The position numbers and the translations under genes were made by a program. This document shows, piece after piece, positions 54,950 to 64,000 of a stretch of DNA of 64,000 nucleotides; the stretch's first letter is position 1, and the number at the start of each line of letters is the position of its first letter. This DNA is from Synechococcus sp. WH 5701 (GTDB taxonomy: Bacteria > Cyanobacteriota > Cyanobacteriia > PCC-6307 > Cyanobiaceae): assembly GCF_000153045.1 (NCBI RefSeq), contig NZ_CH724159.1:1413513-1477512 (forward strand), written 5' to 3'. The notes under the pieces are model-generated. The model was not told the origin of the DNA and made no database searches. It saw only the letters and a program-made list of their open reading frames with translations.

Positions 54950-56350
54950 ATGAGCGTTTCCTCAGGCCCCAGCAGCGACGAGGCTGCAGTGGAGAACCTG
55001 GTGATCGTGGGCTCAGGCCCGGCCGGCTACACCGCCGCCATCTATGCGGCCCGCGCCAACCTCAGTCCCCTGTTGATCACCGGCTTCCAGGACGGGGGCA
55101 TCCCCGGCGGGCAGCTGATGACCACCACCCATGTGGAGAACTTTCCCGGTTTCCCCGATGGCATCCTCGGCCCGGATCTGATGGACCGCATGAAGGCCCA
55201 GGCCGTGCGCTGGGGCACCCGTCTGGTGGAGGCCGATGCCGAGGCGATCGACCTCTCCGAGCGCCCCTACCGGGTCAGCGCCGAGGGGCGCACAATCCGC
55301 ACCCAGGCCGTGATCCTGGCCACCGGCGCCAGCGCCAACCGCCTCGGCCTTCCCCACGAGCAGCAGTTCTGGAGCCAGGGCATCAGTGCCTGCGCCATCT
55401 GCGATGGGGCCACCCCCCAGTTCCGCAATGAGCAGCTGGCGGTGGTCGGCGGGGGAGATTCGGCCTGTGAAGAGGCGGTCTATCTCACCAAATACGGCAG
55501 CCATGTGCACCTGATCGTGCGCCGCGAGAGCCTGCGTGCCAGCGGCGCCATGGCCGACCGGGTGCTGGCCAACTCCGCCATCACCGTTCATTGGCAGCGG
55601 GAGGTGGCCGATGTGTCGGGGAACGGCTGGCTGGAGGCCCTCACCCTGCGCAATCCCGACGACGGCAGCACGGAAGAGCTGCCGGTGCGGGGCCTGTTCT
55701 ATGCCATCGGCCACACCCCCAACACCCACCTGGTGCGGGACCAGCTGGCGGTGGATGCCAAGGGCTATCTGGTCACCACCCCGGGCCAGCCTGACACCAG
55801 CCTCGAAGGCGTGTTCGCCGCCGGTGATGTGGCCGACGCCCAGTGGCGCCAGGGGGTGACCGCCGCCGGCAGCGGCTGCCAGGCGGCCCTGGCCGCCGAG
55901 CGCTGGCTCACGCACCACGGCCTGGCCACCACGGTGAAGCGGACCGACGTGGAGCCGGAGCCCAGCGGGGAGCCCGCTCATACCGCCGTGAGTGACGCCG
56001 ACAACTACGACCCCGCTGCCCTCTGGCAGAAAGGCGGCTTTGCCCTGCGCAAGCTCTACCACGACAGCGACAAGCCCCTGCTGGTGGTGTACACCTCCCC
56101 CAGCTGCGGGCCCTGCCACGTGCTCAAGCCCCAGCTCAAGCGGGTGCTGCTGGAGCTCGACGGTGCCGCCCAGGGGGTGGAGATCGACATCGAAGCCGAG
56201 CAGGAAATCGCCACCCAGGCCGGGGTCAACGGCACGCCCACCGTTCAGCTCTTCCAGGGCAAGCAGCTGCGCCAGCAGTGGCGGGGGGTGAAGCAGCGCA
56301 GCGAATTCAAGGCTGCGATCGAGGCTCTCCTGCCCGTGCCGGTGGCCTGA
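54950..56350 (+). CDS. NADPH-dependent thioredoxin reductase fused to thioredoxin (NTRC)
   Basis: 466 residues. The reductase part has FAD loop IVGSGPAGYTAAIYA, redox pair SACAICDGATPQF, NADPH loop VVGGGDSACEEAVYL and FAD closing GVFAAGDVADAQ. After a linker (about 325-365) there is a thioredoxin domain with VYTSPSCGPCHVLKP. NTRC reduces 2-Cys peroxiredoxin and Calvin/chlorophyll enzymes using NADPH, especially in the dark. Complete. The gene lies downstream of a low-complexity region (54725-54949). Confidence 0.95.
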   Translation: MSVSSGPSSDEAAVENLVIVGSGPAGYTAAIYAARANLSPLLITGFQDGGIPGGQLMTTTHVENFPGFPDGILGPDLMDRMKAQAVRWGTRLVEADAEAIDLSERPYRVSAEGRTIRTQAVILATGASANRLGLPHEQQFWSQGISACAICDGATPQFRNEQLAVVGGGDSACEEAVYLTKYGSHVHLIVRRESLRASGAMADRVLANSAITVHWQREVADVSGNGWLEALTLRNPDDGSTEELPVRGLFYAIGHTPNTHLVRDQLAVDAKGYLVTTPGQPDTSLEGVFAAGDVADAQWRQGVTAAGSGCQAALAAERWLTHHGLATTVKRTDVEPEPSGEPAHTAVSDADNYDPAALWQKGGFALRKLYHDSDKPLLVVYTSPSCGPCHVLKPQLKRVLLELDGAAQGVEIDIEAEQEIATQAGVNGTPTVQLFQGKQLRQQWRGVKQRSEFKAAIEALLPVPVA

Positions 56351-56380
56351 GCCGGAGCCACGGACTGAAGCCGCTGGAGA

Positions 56381-56650
56381 TCAGCGCCGCCTCGGTCCAC
56401 CGGGGCGGTTGCCGCCGGGCCTGGGGCCAGTCGCTCCGGCGTTGCGTTCCCGGTAGGTGATCCGGCCGCGGGTGAGGTCGTAGGGGCTGATCTCGACAAG
56501 CACCTTGTCGCCGGCGAGCAGCTTGATGCGGAACTTGGTGAGCTTGCCGGCGGCACGGCAGAGGCACTGGTGCCCGGAGGGCTGATCGAGGGTGACCAGG
56601 TAGAACCCGTTGCCCTGTTCCTTCTCGATCACTCCCGAGGTTTCGATCAT
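56381..56650 (-). CDS. infA: Translation initiation factor IF-1
   Basis: 89 residues from ATG 56650 (MIETSGVIEKEQGNGFYLV). It shows the S1/OB fold: ASGKLT-like CRAAGKLTKFRIKLLAGDKV and EISPYDLTRGRITYR, the IF-1 signature. It carries a basic Pro/Gly-rich tail (GPRPGGNRPGGPRRR), absent from typical IF-1. Not near ribosomal genes, so it may be an additional IF-1-like protein; whether another copy exists cannot be seen here. Confidence 0.85.
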   Translation of the reverse strand: MIETSGVIEKEQGNGFYLVTLDQPSGHQCLCRAAGKLTKFRIKLLAGDKVLVEISPYDLTRGRITYRERNAGATGPRPGGNRPGGPRRR

Positions 56651-56830
56651 GCGCTGCCGTGGCTCGATGCAAAGGTGACTCCACCTTAAATTGGCACCCT
56701 GCTGGCAGGAGAGCCCTAGGGTCTGGGACGTTGCCGGCTTCCGCCTTGGTCGTTCCACCCCTGACCCTTGATCTGGGCCTGTTGCTGATTTCGATCGGGG
56801 TGGTGAATCTCTGGAAAGCCCGCCAAAGCA

Positions 56831-57505
56831 ATGGCGGGCTCTGAGTCAGCCTCCGGGGCCAGGCCAGCCCCGACCACCCTGCTGCTGCACAAGCCCTACG
56901 GGGTGCTCAGCCAGTTCAGCCCCGAGCCGCTCAGCCCCTGGTCGACCCTGGCTCCCCTGGTGCCCGTGCCTGGGGTCTACGCCGCCGGCCGCCTCGATGC
57001 CGACAGCGAAGGCCTGCTGCTGCTCACCAGCGATGGCCCGCTGCAGCAACGCCTCACCGATCCCCGCTGGGGCCACTGGCGCCGCTACTGGGTGCAGGTG
57101 GAGGGAACGCCCAGCGATGCGGCCCTGCAGCAGCTGCGAGAGGGGGTAATGGTGCAGGGCCGACGCACCCTCAGCGCCCAGGCCATCGCCCTGGCGGATC
57201 CAGGCCTGGCGGAGCGGGTGCCGCCGATCCGCCAGCGCCGCTCGATCCCCACCTCCTGGCTGGAGCTGGGGCTGCGGGAGGGGCGCAACCGCCAGGTGCG
57301 GCGGATGACCGCGGCCGTGGGACTGCCCACCCTGCGGCTGCTGAGGGTGGCGATCGACCTGATGGATGGAGAGCCGCCCCTCAGCCTCGAGGGGCTGGCG
57401 CCCGGTCAGTGGCGGCCGGTGACCGCTGCCGAGCAGGAACGCCTGAGCCGACTCCTCTCCGGGCGAGGCGGCCGGGTCAGCGGAGGCAGCCGATTCAGCC
57501 AATGA
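56831..57505 (+). CDS. Pseudouridine synthase (RsuA/RluE-like)
   Basis: 224 residues. LLLHKPYGVLSQFS opens the domain; AGRLDADSEGLLLLTSDG contains the catalytic Asp; REGRNRQVRRMTAAVGLPTL is the family's RNA-binding C-motif. No S4 domain at the N-terminus, which fits RluE. It isomerises uridine in rRNA. It overlaps the 3' end of the next gene by 11 bases. Confidence 0.9.
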   Translation: MAGSESASGARPAPTTLLLHKPYGVLSQFSPEPLSPWSTLAPLVPVPGVYAAGRLDADSEGLLLLTSDGPLQQRLTDPRWGHWRRYWVQVEGTPSDAALQQLREGVMVQGRRTLSAQAIALADPGLAERVPPIRQRRSIPTSWLELGLREGRNRQVRRMTAAVGLPTLRLLRVAIDLMDGEPPLSLEGLAPGQWRPVTAAEQERLSRLLSGRGGRVSGGSRFSQ

Positions 57506-57710
57506 CCTGCTGGAGTTCGCGCACGGTCTGGAGCTGGCCGTAGTAGTAGTTCGCGCGGGCCCGCCGGTCAGCCTCCTCGAGGCTGTCGAGGGCATCAAAA
57601 CCCAGAGTCACCCAGAGCTCATGGCCGCAGGCCCGGTTCAGCTCGGCGGTGGCTTCCTGCTCGAGATTGGCGAGCCGGCGCTGCAGATTCTTGATCTGGG
57701 CAATGGACAT
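57495..57710 (-). CDS. Small conserved-looking cyanobacterial protein
   Basis: 71 residues: IKNLQRRLANLEQEATAELN is a coiled-coil, then HELWVTLGFDALDSLEEADR and RARANYYYGQLQTVRELQQV. The composition strongly suggests a real protein. Not recognised. Confidence 0.65.
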   Translation of the reverse strand: MSIAQIKNLQRRLANLEQEATAELNRACGHELWVTLGFDALDSLEEADRRARANYYYGQLQTVRELQQVIG

Positions 57711-57757
57711 GGACGAGCAAGCAAGATGGACGATGGTACAAAAGAACTGCCGGACAA

Positions 57758-58720
57758 TCAGAACGGCAGCTTCTTCTTGCCCTCCTTGTCGAGGTCGGCA
57801 TCCAGCTCGCGCAGGCGGCGCAGGATCGTGTCGTAGTACTCCTTGAGGTAATCCTCCAGGCGGGTGGTCTCGCCGGGATCAAGAGCGAAGGCCTCGTAGC
57901 TGGCCTCCATCGGGGCATCCAGGGGCTGACCTCCGCCGGTGACCTCGGCAAAAGCCAGCCGTTCCGCCACATTCACCCCCGGCTCGAAGAAGGACGCCAG
58001 CCCCTGCATCAGGCGGATCAGGAAGGGCCTCACCCGGAACACCCGGGCCGGCTTGCCGCTGTAGCGCTCACACAGCTGGGTCACCTCGCCGGTGTTCCAG
58101 GCCTTGGGACCCACCACCGGGAAGGCCTGTCGCACGGTGGCAGGCTGGATCAGGGCCGCCACGGCGAAGCGGGCCACATCCTGGGTGTTCATGTAGGCGA
58201 TCGGGGTAGGGGTACCGCTCACCCACACGGTCTGGCTCTCGAGCACGGGAATGGCGAACTGACCGATCACCCCCTGCATGAAGGCCACGCAGCGCAGGAT
58301 CGTGTAGTCAAGACCGGAGCCGATCAACAGCTGCTCGGTGCAGTACTTGATGTCCATCAACGGCACCTCACGGTGCAGCTCCGCCCCCAACAGCGAGACG
58401 AACACGAATCGCTTCACGCCGGCCTGCTCACAGGCCCTGAGCAGGTTGAGCTTGCCGTCCCAGTCGATCGTGTAGATGCCGGCACTGTCGGTGGGGCGGG
58501 CGGTGGCCGCATCGATCACCGCGTCCTGACCCTCGAGGGCATAGGCCAGGCTTTCGGGCTCGAGCAGATCGCCGCGGGTGAGCTCGCAACCCCACTCCTG
58601 CAGGAAGGCGGCCTTGCGGGGTGAGCGCACCATGCAACGCACCTGATGGCCCTGATCGAGGGCACGGCGGGCAATCTGGCGACCAAGGGTGCCGGTACCG
58701 CCGACGACCAGAACCTGCAT
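57758..58720 (-). CDS. ycf39: Ycf39-like photosystem II assembly protein (atypical SDR)
   Basis: 320 residues. NAD(P) loop VLVVGGTGTLGRQIARRALD, then RCMVRSPRKAAFLQEWGCEL, YTIDWDGKLNLLRACEQAG and GLDYTILRCVAFMQGVIGQ, all typical of Ycf39/HCF244. The protein helps D1 synthesis and early photosystem II assembly at the thylakoid. Complete. It precedes petM, common in picocyanobacteria. Confidence 0.92.
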   Translation of the reverse strand: MQVLVVGGTGTLGRQIARRALDQGHQVRCMVRSPRKAAFLQEWGCELTRGDLLEPESLAYALEGQDAVIDAATARPTDSAGIYTIDWDGKLNLLRACEQAGVKRFVFVSLLGAELHREVPLMDIKYCTEQLLIGSGLDYTILRCVAFMQGVIGQFAIPVLESQTVWVSGTPTPIAYMNTQDVARFAVAALIQPATVRQAFPVVGPKAWNTGEVTQLCERYSGKPARVFRVRPFLIRLMQGLASFFEPGVNVAERLAFAEVTGGGQPLDAPMEASYEAFALDPGETTRLEDYLKEYYDTILRRLRELDADLDKEGKKKLPF

Positions 58721-58820
58721 GAAGCACCCGACCAGGAGGGGCTGAGCCTAGAGGTGCGCCTGTCTCCAGCGCGCCGGTGGAAACAGCCTGGCCAAGGGGC
58801 CGGAATTCGGTGCCCGAGGC

Positions 58821-58919
58821 TCAGTCTTTCTGCAGTTTGAGCAGCAGGGCTCCGCCCACGAGGCCGACGGGGATCAACACCCAGAAGACCGCTGCGGTGA
58901 AGAAGATTTCCGAGGCCAT
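58821..58919 (-). CDS. petM: Cytochrome b6f complex subunit VII (PetM)
   Basis: 32 residues: [20 protein letters not shown] then [13 protein letters not shown] single membrane helix of the right length and sequence for PetM, which sits at the edge of the b6f complex in the thylakoid. Too short for most gene calls. It begins 18 bases from the tRNA methyltransferase stop. Confidence 0.93.
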   Translation of the reverse strand: MASEIFFTAAVFWVLIPVGLVGGALLLKLQKD

Positions 58920-58937
58920 GGGGGCAGGCGAGAACGG

Positions 58938-60092
58938 CTACTCCCCCAGTGTCCCATCTCCCGCAGCGGCCAGCTCCAGCACCACGGCCCAGGGCGCTGA
59001 GGTGCGCAGCTGCCCCGGCATCACGCCACTGACGCCCGCGCTCCAACCCTCCCGGCGCAAGCGCTCCAGCAGGTGCCGCAGGCGCACCGTGCCGGCCGGC
59101 GATCGCCGGGCAATCTCCGCCATCGGCCAGACCCGTGCGCCCTCCCCCGCGTCGGCACTCAGGTTGGCCAGCAGCCGCCGGCTCTCCTCAGCGGCGTGGC
59201 CACCGGCGGCCAGGACCGAAAGATCGCCCAGCCAGCCGGGATCCTGGAGCGGACCGATCCAGAGCGGACCACTCACCGCCAACGGTGGGGGGGCACTGCA
59301 GCCGCAGTCCTGCCAGCCCCGCAGGCGTTTGAGGCTCTGCACCTGCTGATCCCCACAGCCATGGCAGTGGGCCAGCAGACCGAGCTGGTCTTCTTCCAAG
59401 GCCAAAGGGCTGCGCTGCACCTGCACGGCCGTGCGGAAGGTGCGGCCATCACTGAAATTCAGCAGGGGCCTGAGGCCCCGGCCCAGACACCAGGCGGCCC
59501 GGGCCACGACCCCGAGCTGAAGGCGCAGGGCCAGCTCCCAGCTGGCGGGGTGAGCCCGGGCCGCTGCCCCCAGCGAGCGCAGGGCGGCCACCCGGTCGTG
59601 GCCGGTGGGGGAGCGCCCATCGGTGCTGGCCAGGTAGAGCACGCCGCCGAAGCGCACGGCCTCCAGGGCCAGCGGCAGCAGCGCCGCAGGGCAGCCGAAG
59701 GCATCGAGATCCACCAGCTCGAAGCGCTGATCGCGCAGCAGGCAATCGGCCAGCAGCTTCTGGGCCGTGTGGGCACTGAGCCGCAACGCCAGGCGCTGTC
59801 CCAGGGGCTCCAGATTGACCCGCAGCAGCGGCAGCCGCTCCGGATCGGCATCGTTGGCCCAGATGGCGGCTGCACCGGCCTCGAGGCCATAGCGCAGGGA
59901 GCGCACGCCGCAGCCAGCCATCAGATCCAGCACCCGCAGGGGGCCGTGACCCGCCAGCCGCCGGGCCAGCAGCACCCCCAGATCCCTGGCCGGGCGCGAG
60001 TCGGAGCGGAAGAAGCCTCCCCCCAGCCGCAGCTGGGCCGCTCCTTCGCAATAGTGAGGATCGTTCGGCGTGGCTCCGACTCCGGTGGTGAC
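58938..60092 (-). CDS. tRNA (guanine-N2)-dimethyltransferase, Trm1-like
   Basis: About 384 residues from GTG 60092 ([20 protein letters not shown]); the frame extends to 60146. SAM loop LRVLDLMAGCGVRSLRYGLE, ANDADPERLPLLRVNLE, and FELVDLDAFGCPAALLPLAL match the Trm1 family; CHGCGDQQ and CGCSAP form a zinc site. It methylates G26 (and G27 in Aquifex) in tRNA. Its 5' end overlaps the divergent hydrolase gene. Confidence 0.88.
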   Translation of the reverse strand, partial: VTTGVGATPNDPHYCEGAAQLRLGGGFFRSDSRPARDLGVLLARRLAGHGPLRVLDLMAGCGVRSLRYGLEAGAAAIWANDADPERLPLLRVNLEPLGQRLALRLSAHTAQKLLADCLLRDQRFELVDLDAFGCPAALLPLALEAVRFGGVLYLASTDGRSPTGHDRVAALRSLGAAARAHPASWELALRLQLGVVARAAWCLGRGLRPLLNFSDGRTFRTAVQVQRSPLALEEDQLGLLAHCHGCGDQQVQSLKRLRGWQDCGCSAPPPLAVSGPLWIGPLQDPGWLGDLSVLAAGGHAAEESRRLLANLSADAGEGARVWPMAEIARRSPAGTVRLRHLLERLRREGWSAGVSGVMPGQLRTSAPWAVVLELAAAGDGTLGE

Positions 60093-61029
60093 AGCTCCAG
60101 CCCAGCCTGTCGCAGGGGATGGCATCGACTGGGGCCTGCATGGCACCTGGCACTGGCGCGGCCTGGCCTGTCACTGGCGTGTGCTCGGTGACCCCGCCCA
60201 TCCGCCGCTGCTGCTGCTGCATGGCTTCGCCGCCAGCAGCGGCCACTGGCGCCACAACGTGGCCGGCCTGGTGGCGTCGGGCTGGTGTGTCTATGGCCTT
60301 GATCTGATCGGCTTCGGTGCCTCCGACCAGCCGGCCCTGCCCCTCGACAACCGGCTCTGGGCCCGCCAGAGCACGGCGTTCCTGCAGCAGGTGGTGCAAC
60401 GGCCCGCCGTGCTGCTGGGCCACTCCCTCGGTGGGCTGGTGGCTCTGACCACGGCGGTGTTCAGCCCGGCCTGGGTGCGGGCAGTGGCGGCGGTGCCCCT
60501 GCCTGATCCCAGCCTGGTGATGGCCGTGCCACGGCGGCGTCCCCCCTGGCGTCGGCGCCTGCAGCGGTTGCTGGTGCAGGTGCTCTGCCGGCTGCTGCCC
60601 CTGGAGCTTGTGGTACCCCTGATCGCCCGCACTCCTCTGCTGGATCTGGGGCTGCAGTCGGCCTACAACCAACCGGTGATCGGTGACGCGGAACTGCGCC
60701 GGCTGTTCGCCCGCCCCGCTCGCCGGGCCACCGCCGCCTGGTCTCTGCGGGGCATGAGCATCGGCATGGCCCTGCGGCCGAGGGGTGCCACGGCCGAGGC
60801 GCTGCTGGCGCGCCTGGTGCAGCCCCTTCTGCTGATCTGGGGCGAGGCCGACCGGCTGGTGCCGATCGAGGTGGGGGAGCTGATCGCGCGCCTCAGACCG
60901 GACCTGCAGCTGGAGCGGCTGGAGGGAGTCGGCCACTGCCCCCACGACGAGGCCCCAGAAGCCTTTGAGGCGCTGCTGCTGAGCTGGCTGGAGCGGCTGG
61001 ATGCCGAGCCGCAGGAGGCCGGCACGTAA
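60070..61029 (+). CDS. Alpha/beta hydrolase
   Basis: 319 residues. [20 protein letters not shown] gives the oxyanion loop, [18 protein letters not shown] the Ser elbow, [12 protein letters not shown] the Asp and [13 protein letters not shown] the His. Cyanobacterial members are often annotated as putative esterase or dehalogenase; substrate unknown. The proposed start overlaps the Trm1 start by about 23-77 bases. Confidence 0.86.
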   Translation: MAPTPVVTAPAQPVAGDGIDWGLHGTWHWRGLACHWRVLGDPAHPPLLLLHGFAASSGHWRHNVAGLVASGWCVYGLDLIGFGASDQPALPLDNRLWARQSTAFLQQVVQRPAVLLGHSLGGLVALTTAVFSPAWVRAVAAVPLPDPSLVMAVPRRRPPWRRRLQRLLVQVLCRLLPLELVVPLIARTPLLDLGLQSAYNQPVIGDAELRRLFARPARRATAAWSLRGMSIGMALRPRGATAEALLARLVQPLLLIWGEADRLVPIEVGELIARLRPDLQLERLEGVGHCPHDEAPEAFEALLLSWLERLDAEPQEAGT

Positions 61030-61066
61030 TTTGGGGCTTGATGCCCCGTCGAGCGCCGCCCCGGCC

Positions 61067-61597
61067 ATGAAACACACCCTCTCGGTGCTGGTGCAGGACG
61101 AATCCGGCGCCCTCAGCCGCATCTCCGGGCTGTTCGCCCGCCGTGGCTTCAACATTGAGAGCCTGGCGGTGGGTCCAGCCGAGCAGCGCGGCCATTCCCG
61201 GCTCACGATGGTGGTGGAGGGGGACGATCACACCCTCGAGCAGATGACCAAGCAGCTCAACAAGCTGGTCAACGTGCTCAACGTGATCGATCTCACCCGC
61301 ATCCCCGCAGTGGAGCGGGAGCTGATGCTGCTGAAGGTGGCGGCTCCGCCGGAGAACCGGGCCGCGATCCTCGATCTGGTGGAGGTGTTCCGCGCCAAGG
61401 TGGTGGACGTGGCCGACAACGCCCTGATCCTGGAGGTGGTGGGCGATCCGGGCAAACTCGTGGCGCTCGAGCAGATTCTCGAGAGCTACGGGATCCTGGA
61501 GATCGCCCGCACCGGCAAGGTGGCCCTGGAGCGGGCTTCCGGTGTGAACACCGCTTTCCTCAAAGTCACCGCCTCCGACAAGCGCGTTCCCGCCTGA
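61067..61597 (+). CDS. ilvH: Acetolactate synthase small subunit
   Basis: 176 residues from ATG 61067 ([20 protein letters not shown]). The ACT domain follows the typical [39 protein letters not shown] and [14 protein letters not shown] are the usual C-terminal regulatory part. It confers valine feedback on the catalytic subunit in branched-chain amino acid synthesis. Complete. Confidence 0.97.
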   Translation: MKHTLSVLVQDESGALSRISGLFARRGFNIESLAVGPAEQRGHSRLTMVVEGDDHTLEQMTKQLNKLVNVLNVIDLTRIPAVERELMLLKVAAPPENRAAILDLVEVFRAKVVDVADNALILEVVGDPGKLVALEQILESYGILEIARTGKVALERASGVNTAFLKVTASDKRVPA

Positions 61598-61609
61598 TAC
61601 GGATCTGGC

Positions 61610-62320
61610 TCAGGGCTTGTCCTTCACCAGGGTGCCGCCCTTCAGCAGGGTGGCCTTGATCAGCCGGTCGCCCTGCTTGATCCGGTCGACCACCTCCATT
61701 CCCTTCACCACCCGGCCGAACACCGCGTAGCGGCCATCGAGCTCAGTGAGGGGCTTGAGGGCGATGTAGAACTGCGCGCTGGCGGAGTTGGGATCGGCCG
61801 AGCGGGCCATGGCCAGGGCTCCGCGGTCGTGCTTGAGGCTGAGATTGGCGCTGTCGGCTGGATCCACCACCTCGGCGCCGTAGCGCGGCTCGGGTTCCCC
61901 ATTGACTTGAAGCTCAAGGGGGATCAGCCGGGGCTGGTCGGTGGCTGGATCGACAAAACTTCCGGTGCCGTAGAGGGTGGCCGGGACCTTCGGGTCGGCG
62001 CTCTGGGGATCACCACCCTGAACCACAAAAGGGGTCGGCTCATTGACCACCCGGTGGAACACCGTGTTGTCGTAGGCGCCGCGGCGCACCAGATCGACGA
62101 AGTTTCCCGCTGTGAGCGGCGCGGCATCGCCGCTGAGCTCGAGTTCGACATCCCCGCGGCTGGTCTTGAGCGACACCAGGGCCGGACCACTCAGGCAGGG
62201 GGCGCCTGAGGCGGCGCAGCCCAAAGGGCTTTTCGGAGCATCGGCGGCACAGGCCCCGAGCCCGAATGGGGTCAGCAGGAGCACGCCCACGAGCAGGAGG
62301 CGGCTGAGACGGATCGTCAT
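61610..62320 (-). CDS. Cyclophilin-type peptidyl-prolyl isomerase, lipoprotein
   Basis: 236 residues from ATG 62320. Signal LLLVGVLLLTPFGLGACA has a lipobox (LGAC), so it is probably lipid-anchored. Cyclophilin signatures: NFVDLVRRGAYDNTVFHRVV, PFVVQGGDPQSADP, SASAQFYIALKPLTELDGRY, AVFGRVVKGMEVVDRI. It assists folding in the periplasm or thylakoid lumen. Complete. It ends a few bases after ycf4 in the same direction. Confidence 0.93.
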   Translation of the reverse strand: MTIRLSRLLLVGVLLLTPFGLGACAADAPKSPLGCAASGAPCLSGPALVSLKTSRGDVELELSGDAAPLTAGNFVDLVRRGAYDNTVFHRVVNEPTPFVVQGGDPQSADPKVPATLYGTGSFVDPATDQPRLIPLELQVNGEPEPRYGAEVVDPADSANLSLKHDRGALAMARSADPNSASAQFYIALKPLTELDGRYAVFGRVVKGMEVVDRIKQGDRLIKATLLKGGTLVKDKP

Positions 62321-62324
62321 CGGC

Positions 62325-62912
62325 TCAGACTCCTTCAAGGGGAACTTTGAGGAAACGGGCCAGTTCGGCGCCGCTGCGCTCCAGCTCGGCGAGAGGCAGG
62401 GGCTCACCCACCCGGGTAAGGGGCAGGTCGCGGCGGCCCTGCAGACGCAACGACAGCCGGCGGCGGGGATTGAGACCATCGCGCACATCCACCTTCACAG
62501 CCAGGATCTCGCGCAGGGGGATGTCCACTTCGATCTTCTGACGGAAACCCCGCCGGGTGATGGTGGCCTGGCTGCTCTCCTGATCGAAGCGGTTGCTGCC
62601 GGCCCCCACATCCAGGGTGATCACCGACCAGAGATAGGTGGCCAGCAGCACACCGGCGATGCCGTAGGCCCCCATCACCAGTCCCTGGGGAACCCACTCC
62701 AGCTCAGCTGGATGGCCCAGGGGCAGCAGATCGCGGCCGAGACGGCTGGAAAGGCTCGTGAGCAGGAAGCCGATCCCGCCGGCGGTGACCGCGGAGGCCA
62801 CCAGATAGTTGGAAAGCCGTCGGGAGCCCTGCACCGGCTGCTCGAGCAGGGAAGGGCGGGTGGCGGAGGCGCCGTTGGCCATGGGGTCGGCGGGGAGGCG
62901 GTGGACCGTCAT
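62325..62912 (-). CDS. ycf4: Photosystem I assembly protein Ycf4
   Basis: 195 residues from ATG 62912. Two membrane segments ([19 protein letters not shown] and [20 protein letters not shown]) then [35 protein letters not shown], and [20 protein letters not shown], all typical. Ycf4 helps assemble photosystem I. It is divergent from psbD, as known from picocyanobacteria. Confidence 0.95.
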   Translation of the reverse strand: MTVHRLPADPMANGASATRPSLLEQPVQGSRRLSNYLVASAVTAGGIGFLLTSLSSRLGRDLLPLGHPAELEWVPQGLVMGAYGIAGVLLATYLWSVITLDVGAGSNRFDQESSQATITRRGFRQKIEVDIPLREILAVKVDVRDGLNPRRRLSLRLQGRRDLPLTRVGEPLPLAELERSGAELARFLKVPLEGV

Positions 62913-63072
62913 CTTGGACGGCGGCGGGCAAGGGCAATTGGAAGAAATACCTAGAAACCCTGCCGAGACGGGCAATGTCAGCCCATTGCGGGCGCGCTCG
63001 CGCTGCCCATGAACATTGTTACCATCGCCCGGTATCCCACAGCCAAGCGGGATTTCCGCACCGTTTCTACCC
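62913..63072. promoter_or_regulatory. Divergent ycf4 / psbD promoter region
   Basis: 160 bases between the two starts must carry both promoters. No ribosome-binding site is obvious before the psbD ATG. GTTACCAT near 63020 could be part of a -10, but I cannot assign it with confidence. Confidence 0.5.
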
Positions 63073-64000
63073 ATGACGATCGCTGTAGGGCGCGCGCCTG
63101 CCGCACGGGGATGGTTTGACGTCCTCGATGACTGGCTCAAGCGTGACCGCTTTGTTTTTGTCGGCTGGTCCGGCCTGCTGCTGTTCCCCACGGCCTATCT
63201 GGCCCTGGGCGGCTGGCTGACCGGCACCACCTTCGCCACCTCCTGGTACACCCACGGCATTGCCAGCAGCTACCTGGAGGGTTGCAACTTCCTCACCGCC
63301 GCGGTGAGCACCCCCGCTGATGCCATGGGGCACAGCCTGCTGCTGCTCTGGGGCCCGGAAGCCCAGGGTGACTTCGTGCGCTGGGTGCAGCTCGGCGGCC
63401 TCTGGCCGTTCGTCGCCCTGCACGGCGCCTTCGCGCTGATCGGCTTCATGCTGCGTCAGTTCGAGATCGCCCGTCTGGTGGGCATCCGTCCCTACAACGC
63501 CATCGCCTTCTCCGGTCCGATCGCGGTGTTCGTCAGTGTCTTCCTGATGTACCCCCTGGGCCAGAGCAGCTGGTTCTTTGCCCCCTCCTTCGGGGTGGCC
63601 GCCATCTTCCGCTTCCTGCTCTTCCTGCAGGGCTTCCACAACTGGACCCTGAACCCGTTCCACATGATGGGCGTGGCCGGCATCCTCGGTGGTGCTCTGC
63701 TCTGTGCCATCCACGGCGCCACGGTGGAGAACACCCTGTTCGAGGATTCCGAGCAGGCGAACACCTTCAAGGCGTTCGAGCCCACCCAGGAAGAAGAGAC
63801 CTACTCAATGGTCACCGCCAACCGCTTCTGGAGCCAGATCTTCGGGATCGCCTTCTCCAACAAGCGCTGGCTGCACTTCTTCATGCTGTTCGTGCCGGTG
63901 ATGGGTCTGTGGACCAGCAGCATCGGCATCATCGGCCTGGCCCTCAACCTGCGTGCCTACGACTTCGTGTCGCAGGAGATCCGCGCCGCTGAGGACCCCG
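63073..64000 (+). CDS. psbD: Photosystem II D2 protein, 3' end outside window
   Basis: 309 codons visible of about 352. [78 protein letters not shown] and the [19 protein letters not shown] quinone/iron region are D2-specific. It binds P680 chlorophyll, pheophytin and plastoquinone QA with D1. psbC probably follows beyond the edge. Confidence 0.97.
   Translation, partial: MTIAVGRAPAARGWFDVLDDWLKRDRFVFVGWSGLLLFPTAYLALGGWLTGTTFATSWYTHGIASSYLEGCNFLTAAVSTPADAMGHSLLLLWGPEAQGDFVRWVQLGGLWPFVALHGAFALIGFMLRQFEIARLVGIRPYNAIAFSGPIAVFVSVFLMYPLGQSSWFFAPSFGVAAIFRFLLFLQGFHNWTLNPFHMMGVAGILGGALLCAIHGATVENTLFEDSEQANTFKAFEPTQEEETYSMVTANRFWSQIFGIAFSNKRWLHFFMLFVPVMGLWTSSIGIIGLALNLRAYDFVSQEIRAAEDP

Noticed and set aside
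56659..56844. A 61-codon plus frame with a hydrophobic end (LLLISIGVVNLWKA)
   Set aside because: Could be a tiny membrane protein, but it overlaps the next start, has no supporting family, and most of it looks random.
59449..61206. A 585-codon minus-strand frame
   Set aside because: Antisense to the hydrolase and in another frame of trm1; composition rich in Gln, His, Pro, Arg typical of shadow frames.
1..64000. CRISPR arrays, rRNA or tRNA genes
   Set aside because: No regularly spaced repeats and no cloverleaf-like or rRNA sequence was seen by eye; a tRNA scan would be needed to exclude a missed tRNA.

Overview
The window is chromosomal DNA of a high-GC unicellular picocyanobacterium of the Synechococcus/Cyanobium type. 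This rests on psbD (photosystem II D2) starting at 63073 and running off the right edge, a divergent ycf4, a 32-codon petM, a ycf39-like gene, an NTRC-type thioredoxin reductase and cyanobacterial housekeeping genes (cysS, dxr, ilvH, an IF-1 gene). The species cannot be named from sequence alone.

Layout. (1) 1-30.3 kb is a surface-polysaccharide island of uneven, often low GC. It holds at least seven glycosyltransferases (GT4, GT2, a GT10/fucosyltransferase-like protein), a WcaF-like acetyltransferase, a Wzc-like co-polymerase/tyrosine kinase, a tightly coupled cupin - methyltransferase - DegT aminotransferase - glycosyltransferase operon, and two TIGR04325-type methyltransferase genes. One of the latter is broken by an IS5-family insertion with readable ends. 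Three complete insertion sequences (IS3, IS481 and IS5 families) and remnants of two more (IS1182-, ISAs1-like) lie here. At 15-18 kb there is a first cluster of toxin-antitoxin genes (AbiE, VapBC, a Uma2 protein). (2) 30.7-40 kb is dominated by small toxin-antitoxin or nucleotidyltransferase/HEPN modules packed around one intact ABC exporter, with three fragments of exporter relatives and one decayed duplicate of a module. (3) 40-43.8 kb returns to polysaccharide work: GDP-L-fucose synthesis (gmd, fcl), a dual-specificity phosphatase and a Wza-like export protein. Diverging from it are a predicted outer-membrane barrel with W-E-x-x-P repeats, two tandem secreted paralogues with an FPWW/glycine-rich tail, and a small secreted protein. 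(4) 47.4-64 kb is ordinary high-GC core genome.

How it works together: Gmd and Fcl would make GDP-L-fucose; the GT10-like enzyme could add fucose; the GT4/GT2 enzymes, acetyltransferase, aminotransferase and methyltransferases would build and decorate the repeat unit; Wzc-like and Wza-like proteins would control chain length and export, with the phosphatase a possible partner of the tyrosine kinase. The toxin-antitoxin tracts look like gene-turnover hot spots: several modules carry frameshifts or truncations, and several have repeats at their promoters that look like autoregulatory operators. No CRISPR array, rRNA or tRNA was recognised.
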